From contig JBOZIK010000001.1 of assembly GCA_051453625.1 (NCBI GenBank), positions 124,394,949 through 124,418,089 of the forward strand: a stretch of DNA of 23,141 bases. Direction: 5' to 3'. The notes below the pieces were generated by a model, which saw nothing but the letters and a program-made list of their open reading frames with translations, did no database searches and was not told the DNA's origin. Shown piece after piece: positions 20,290 to 23,141 of this stretch (position 1 is its first letter; every line of letters begins with the position of its first letter). This stretch comes from Welwitschia mirabilis (taxonomy: Eukaryota > Gnetophyta > Gnetopsida > Welwitschiales). Position numbers and translations under genes: made by a program.

Positions 20290-20851
20290 TCTAAGATGTC
20301 TTTACATATGTAGACATCTACTAATATTTAGACATCTTTATCTTATAGATGTCTTTAGTAAACTTGCCAAGATTTTGATGAAACTTATCTTCTATATTCC
20401 TTGGGCCTCTCTGCTCATGAATTCATGATATATAAGTTGATAGTTCATCTAATACATAATATATTATTTTAATATCAAATTAACTTTATTACCTATTACA
20501 GCTTAGTATAAAATTCCTCAAACATGTATATGTCTTTATCTATGTTAGGTTTAGCTTTTAACAAAATTGTCTTTGATGAGATAGTCGTCTTTAGCCTATG
20601 ACTTGAATTCTAGTACCTCTAAAATGTCTTTATTTTCATAGATATATTTACTTTAGATGTCTTCAATTTTCTAGATATCTTCAAATAATTGATTTTGTAA
20701 TTTATTAATTAATACTTTTTGTGAGATATTAATTTTATATTCCAACATTTTCTTGTGCTTATGATGATCTAATTTTACTTTACAATGATCTATCTACACA
20801 AACACACAAAATATTTAACAAGTGGAATCATCAACACTAGATTTACTAATA
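20290..20851 (-). repeat. LTR-like fragment with GATGTC/GACATC motifs (3' LTR of another copia element)
   Basis: GATGTC or AGACATC occurs at about 20295, 20312, 20329, 20348 and 20656, with ATGTCTTT variants between. The right edge, read on the minus strand, is TATTAGTAAATC directly after a polypurine tract. This mirrors TATTGAAGAATC after the tract of the complete element. The left edge is not resolved. The matching internal region and 5' LTR are not visible to the right, so the element is truncated or continues beyond the window. Confidence 0.45.
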
Positions 20852-20865
20852 ATCTTCTCCTTTTT
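20852..20865 (-). other. Second copia-type polypurine tract
   Basis: The minus strand reads GACATCATCAAAAAGGAGAAGA around this site. The CATCATCAAAAAGG context is the one typical of plant copia 3' ends and nearly the same as at 7521-7545. It marks the start of a 3' LTR running leftward. Confidence 0.5.
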
Positions 20866-21590
20866 GATGATGTCCAAAACTTGGCAAATCTTCATTAGTG
20901 CAATCCCATTTAATCAACTATAGATTTGATATTATTATTTCAAAATAATGTAAATAATCAAATTTTCAAAGATATTGGAAAAAAATGATATTAATCACTT
21001 GAATAATAGATAAAAGAATATAGATATACCACTTTAGAGGAAAAAAGATTAAAACACATTGATGTGCCACTTGAGCAATCAAATGAAAGCATTAATATAA
21101 TTGATAAATCATGATATTATCCATTCAAATAATTATGTAGAATGTAGAGTAGAAAAAATATTTGACAATACAATATAAAATTAAAGCATAATAATACAAA
21201 TTTTTTCCAAAAAAATATCATCTAATAATATGGTCATGGTATTGTGCTAACAGTAATTATCAGAGCATGCCATAGTAAATAATTAATTAGTAATGTATAA
21301 CATGGAGATCATTAATAATAATTAAAGCATAAAATTTATAAAATGTATTAATAAAAGCATGATATTAAGATAAAAGTATGTCAAATAGAAAAGATTCACT
21401 AATAATAAGTATACCAAATAGAGATAATAGAAATGTATACCAAATGATAGGAGTAATCATCAATAAACAATGGTGACACTCAGGGATTCAATCTAATATC
21501 TCATAAGTAAGTACTCCATGCCCAATAAAGTATCCTCAATCTAAAAGGTAAAGTGCCTAAATAAATTTGCCAATCACTGATCTGCCAACA
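20866..21590 (-). other. AT-rich stretch ending in a possible LTR start
   Basis: No frame or RNA is visible. Its right edge reads TGTTGGCAGATC on the minus strand after the purine tract at 21593-21607, so the part just left of 21590 may be the beginning of yet another 3' LTR. No second copy was found to confirm it. Confidence 0.3.
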
Positions 21591-21592
21591 AA

Positions 21593-21607
21593 CTTCTCCC
21601 TCTTTTT
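21593..21607 (-). other. Third copia-type polypurine tract
   Basis: The minus strand reads AAAAAGAGGGAGAAG, then TT, then TGTTGGCAGATC, the usual order of tract and LTR start TGTTGG. It lies 742 bases from the tract at 20852. It could be an extra tract of one element, as Sireviruses can have several, or the mark of a separate insertion. Confidence 0.4.
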
Positions 21608-21623
21608 GGATAGCAGAGAAGAA

Positions 21624-21648
21624 GACTCTAATCACTAAGATTAGAGTC
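21624..21648. repeat. 10-bp inverted repeat, 5-base loop
   Basis: GACTCTAATC (21624-21633) and GATTAGAGTC (21639-21648) are perfect reverse complements around ACTAA. No T run follows and no gene precedes, so I do not read it as a bacterial-type terminator. It is most likely incidental or part of a transposon end. Confidence 0.5.
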
Positions 21649-22240
21649 ATTCATTTAATGCATGCCTCATTCTTTTTTATCACTATCGTCATTGTTATGA
21701 GTGATGGAGGTTGATTGGATGTAGGATAAAGAAGATATGGATGATGAAGTAAAACATTTCTTAGAGGAACACTAAGATGTCTCATATGAGCCCTTTGTTG
21801 CGATGTGTATTTTTGCAAGCTTTTACATTCACAGAGATTTTGTCATTTATAATAAAAATAGATATCTTACATAATACATCATACTAGTATGAGTGGGAGT
21901 AGACCCGAAATGTCATATTTACATTGAAGTCTATGAGTATGAGACTTAGGTTGCTTTGTAAAAGAATATAGGAACCTGAAATAAATAACAAATGCAAAGA
22001 AATAAAGTACAATGCACAATGCAAGATGCAAATCTTCTAAATGCACATACAAAATGGAACTAATACTATTTTCTATTAACCTTAACAAAGGCTACCCTTG
22101 ATAACATATACAACCTAAGAAATTATCACCTGATCAAGGGCAACATAGACTATAAGGGTTATCAAATAAGCTAACATGCAAATATGAAAATAAAACAAAA
22201 CTAGATTTTTGTATTAAAAAGTAACAAGCATCTTGGTTAC
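21649..22240. other. AT-rich stretch, no gene seen
   Basis: A minus-strand segment near 21665-21760 translates to Ser-, Asp- and Glu-rich short pieces (SSISSLSYIQS, HNNDDSDKKE) that could be the tail of a copia third ORF upstream of the tract at 21593. The 69-codon frame at 21879-22088 has no motif. Confidence 0.3.
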
Positions 22241-22681
22241 AAAACCATCGGTCTCAATGGAGGATACACAACCCTTTATCAAGTGCATGTCTTTCTGCAA
22301 CACTCAAGATGGATCTTTCACCCTTTGATCTCCTATCATGAGAAGGTCCAGTGCAATGAAGATAAGAAAGAGAGTTGAAGATAACAACTCATAGCAGAAA
22401 AAGACAAATAATAGATGCAGAAAAGGCTCGCTTATTTATAACTCAAAAATGGATGAAATGGTTAAGGGTCATTATCAGAGTCACTTACATATCAGTGTCA
22501 TCTAGACCACCATCCGAACGAAAAAGGGGACGATAGTACATTATAAAATATAACTTAGATTAATGACTCATTAGTGATTTAATGGTCCACATCATCAGTC
22601 ATCGTCTTGCTTGTCACGAAGATGACAGAGGGGACGATAGACTTTTTTGATTATTTTTTTGAGGAGAAACCAATATTTTTA
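22241..22681 (-). repeat. LTR-like promoter segment with repeated GGGGACGATAG
   Basis: This is less A+T-rich than its surroundings. It contains GGGGACGATAG at 22526-22536 and again at 22630-22640, and a TATA-like TATAAATAAG on the minus strand at 22431-22440. Order and composition suggest the promoter part of an LTR on the minus strand, probably gypsy or copia. No second copy is in the window, so this remains a guess. Confidence 0.3.
22431..22440 (-). promoter_or_regulatory. TATA-like box (TATAAATAAG) on minus strand
   Basis: The minus strand reads GAGTTATAAATAAGCGAGCC: a TATA consensus followed by a G/C-richer patch, as in plant LTR promoters. Downstream on that strand is the 22241-22430 segment. 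Context only; no transcript evidence. Confidence 0.3.
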
Positions 22682-22691
22682 NNNNNNNNNN
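22682..22691. other. Assembly gap, 10 N
   Basis: Ten N lie just right of a T-rich stretch (TTTTTTTGAGG...TATTTTTA). The short open frame that appears to cross it (22607-22846) depends on the unread bases and is not called. Confidence 0.9.
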
Positions 22692-23141
22692 CATTAGAAA
22701 GTGCCTTTAGTCTATCAAATTTAGATAAGAATTACACTTTTCTGATATTTCCTATTATATATCCAAAATCCTCAGAATTGCACCTAAACCTGTATAAAAA
22801 TCCTATAAAACAACTCATAAAACCCCATCAAATAACTATAAATTGACAGCACAACATAGTCCTCTACTTAGCCTTTATCAGTCCCTGATAAAAACTAGGT
22901 GGAAAAACCATAATTGTGTGCCAATTTATTTTTCAAAAGATAAATCTAAAAGTTATAAAATAGGCTCATAAAACACATTACATGGATAGATAATAAGTAA
23001 TGCATAATGTGTATAAAAATTTTATTTCATGAAAGATTTAAATGAAGTTAAAAATTTTTGAAAATGAGTAATGAAAATGGGTCCCTGTGCCCCAAAGAAA
23101 AAGCAATACATTCCATATTGAAAAATAAAGCAAAAAAATTA
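22692..23141. other. AT-rich right edge, no gene seen
   Basis: No coding, RNA or repeat structure can be supported. CCTATAAAACAACTCATAAAACCCC (22801-22825) contains a TATA-like string on the plus strand, but nothing downstream gives it meaning. Confidence 0.4.

Noticed and set aside
20228-20428. 66-codon plus-strand open frame
   Set aside because: It overlaps the GATGTC motif array of an LTR-like segment and has no recognisable domain.
21879-22088. 69-codon minus-strand open frame
   Set aside because: Low-complexity hydrophobic composition, no motif, no neighbour that would support a gene.
22607-22846. 79-codon plus-strand open frame
   Set aside because: It crosses the 10-N gap and depends on unread bases.
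1-23141. A novel multi-gene functional system
   Set aside because: No intact gene is present. All coding traces are dead retrotransposon frames or short unassigned fragments, so no such claim can be supported.

Overview
The window looks like intergenic heterochromatin of a flowering plant. It is very AT-rich, has no intact gene, and is built from old, layered LTR retrotransposons. Two runs of N (325 and 10 bases) show it comes from a draft scaffold. I see no bacterial, organellar, tRNA or rRNA sequence. The species cannot be read from this window.

The centre (6372-15809) is one structurally complete but dead Ty1/copia element on the minus strand. It has two LTRs of about 1.1 kb, a 5-bp target duplication (AGATG), an initiator-Met tRNA primer site beside the right (5') LTR and a polypurine tract beside the left (3') LTR. 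Reading leftward the order is gag with two zinc knuckles, protease, integrase, reverse transcriptase, RNase H, then a third reading frame resembling the envelope-like / 'putative plant transposon protein' ORF of the Sirevirus (SIRE/Maximus) lineage. This layout, the total length of about 9.4 kb and the palindrome-rich LTRs point to a Sirevirus. All frames carry stops and frameshifts, many explained by G-to-A change on the coding strand, as expected from long-term methylcytosine deamination.

This element seems to sit inside an older one. A pair of about 330-bp direct repeats (1815-2143 and 15950-16277) flanks it, and the right copy abuts a decayed initiator-Met primer site on the same strand. 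Between the left repeat and the Sirevirus (2.1-6.4 kb) are eroded minus-strand reading-frame pieces that I cannot assign.

The right part (16.3-23.1 kb) holds further remnants: TATA-like boxes on the minus strand near 17.0 and 22.4 kb, three 82-bp tandem units near 19.5-19.7 kb, and two more polypurine tracts of copia type (20.85 and 21.6 kb). The left edge (1-131) carries a spaced motif array.

No functional multi-gene system was found. The points most worth checking are the TA...CA LTR ends present in both LTRs, the 56-bp palindromic tandem units in the LTRs, the duplicated coding segment around the N gap, and the unassigned eroded frames at 3.7-4.5 kb.
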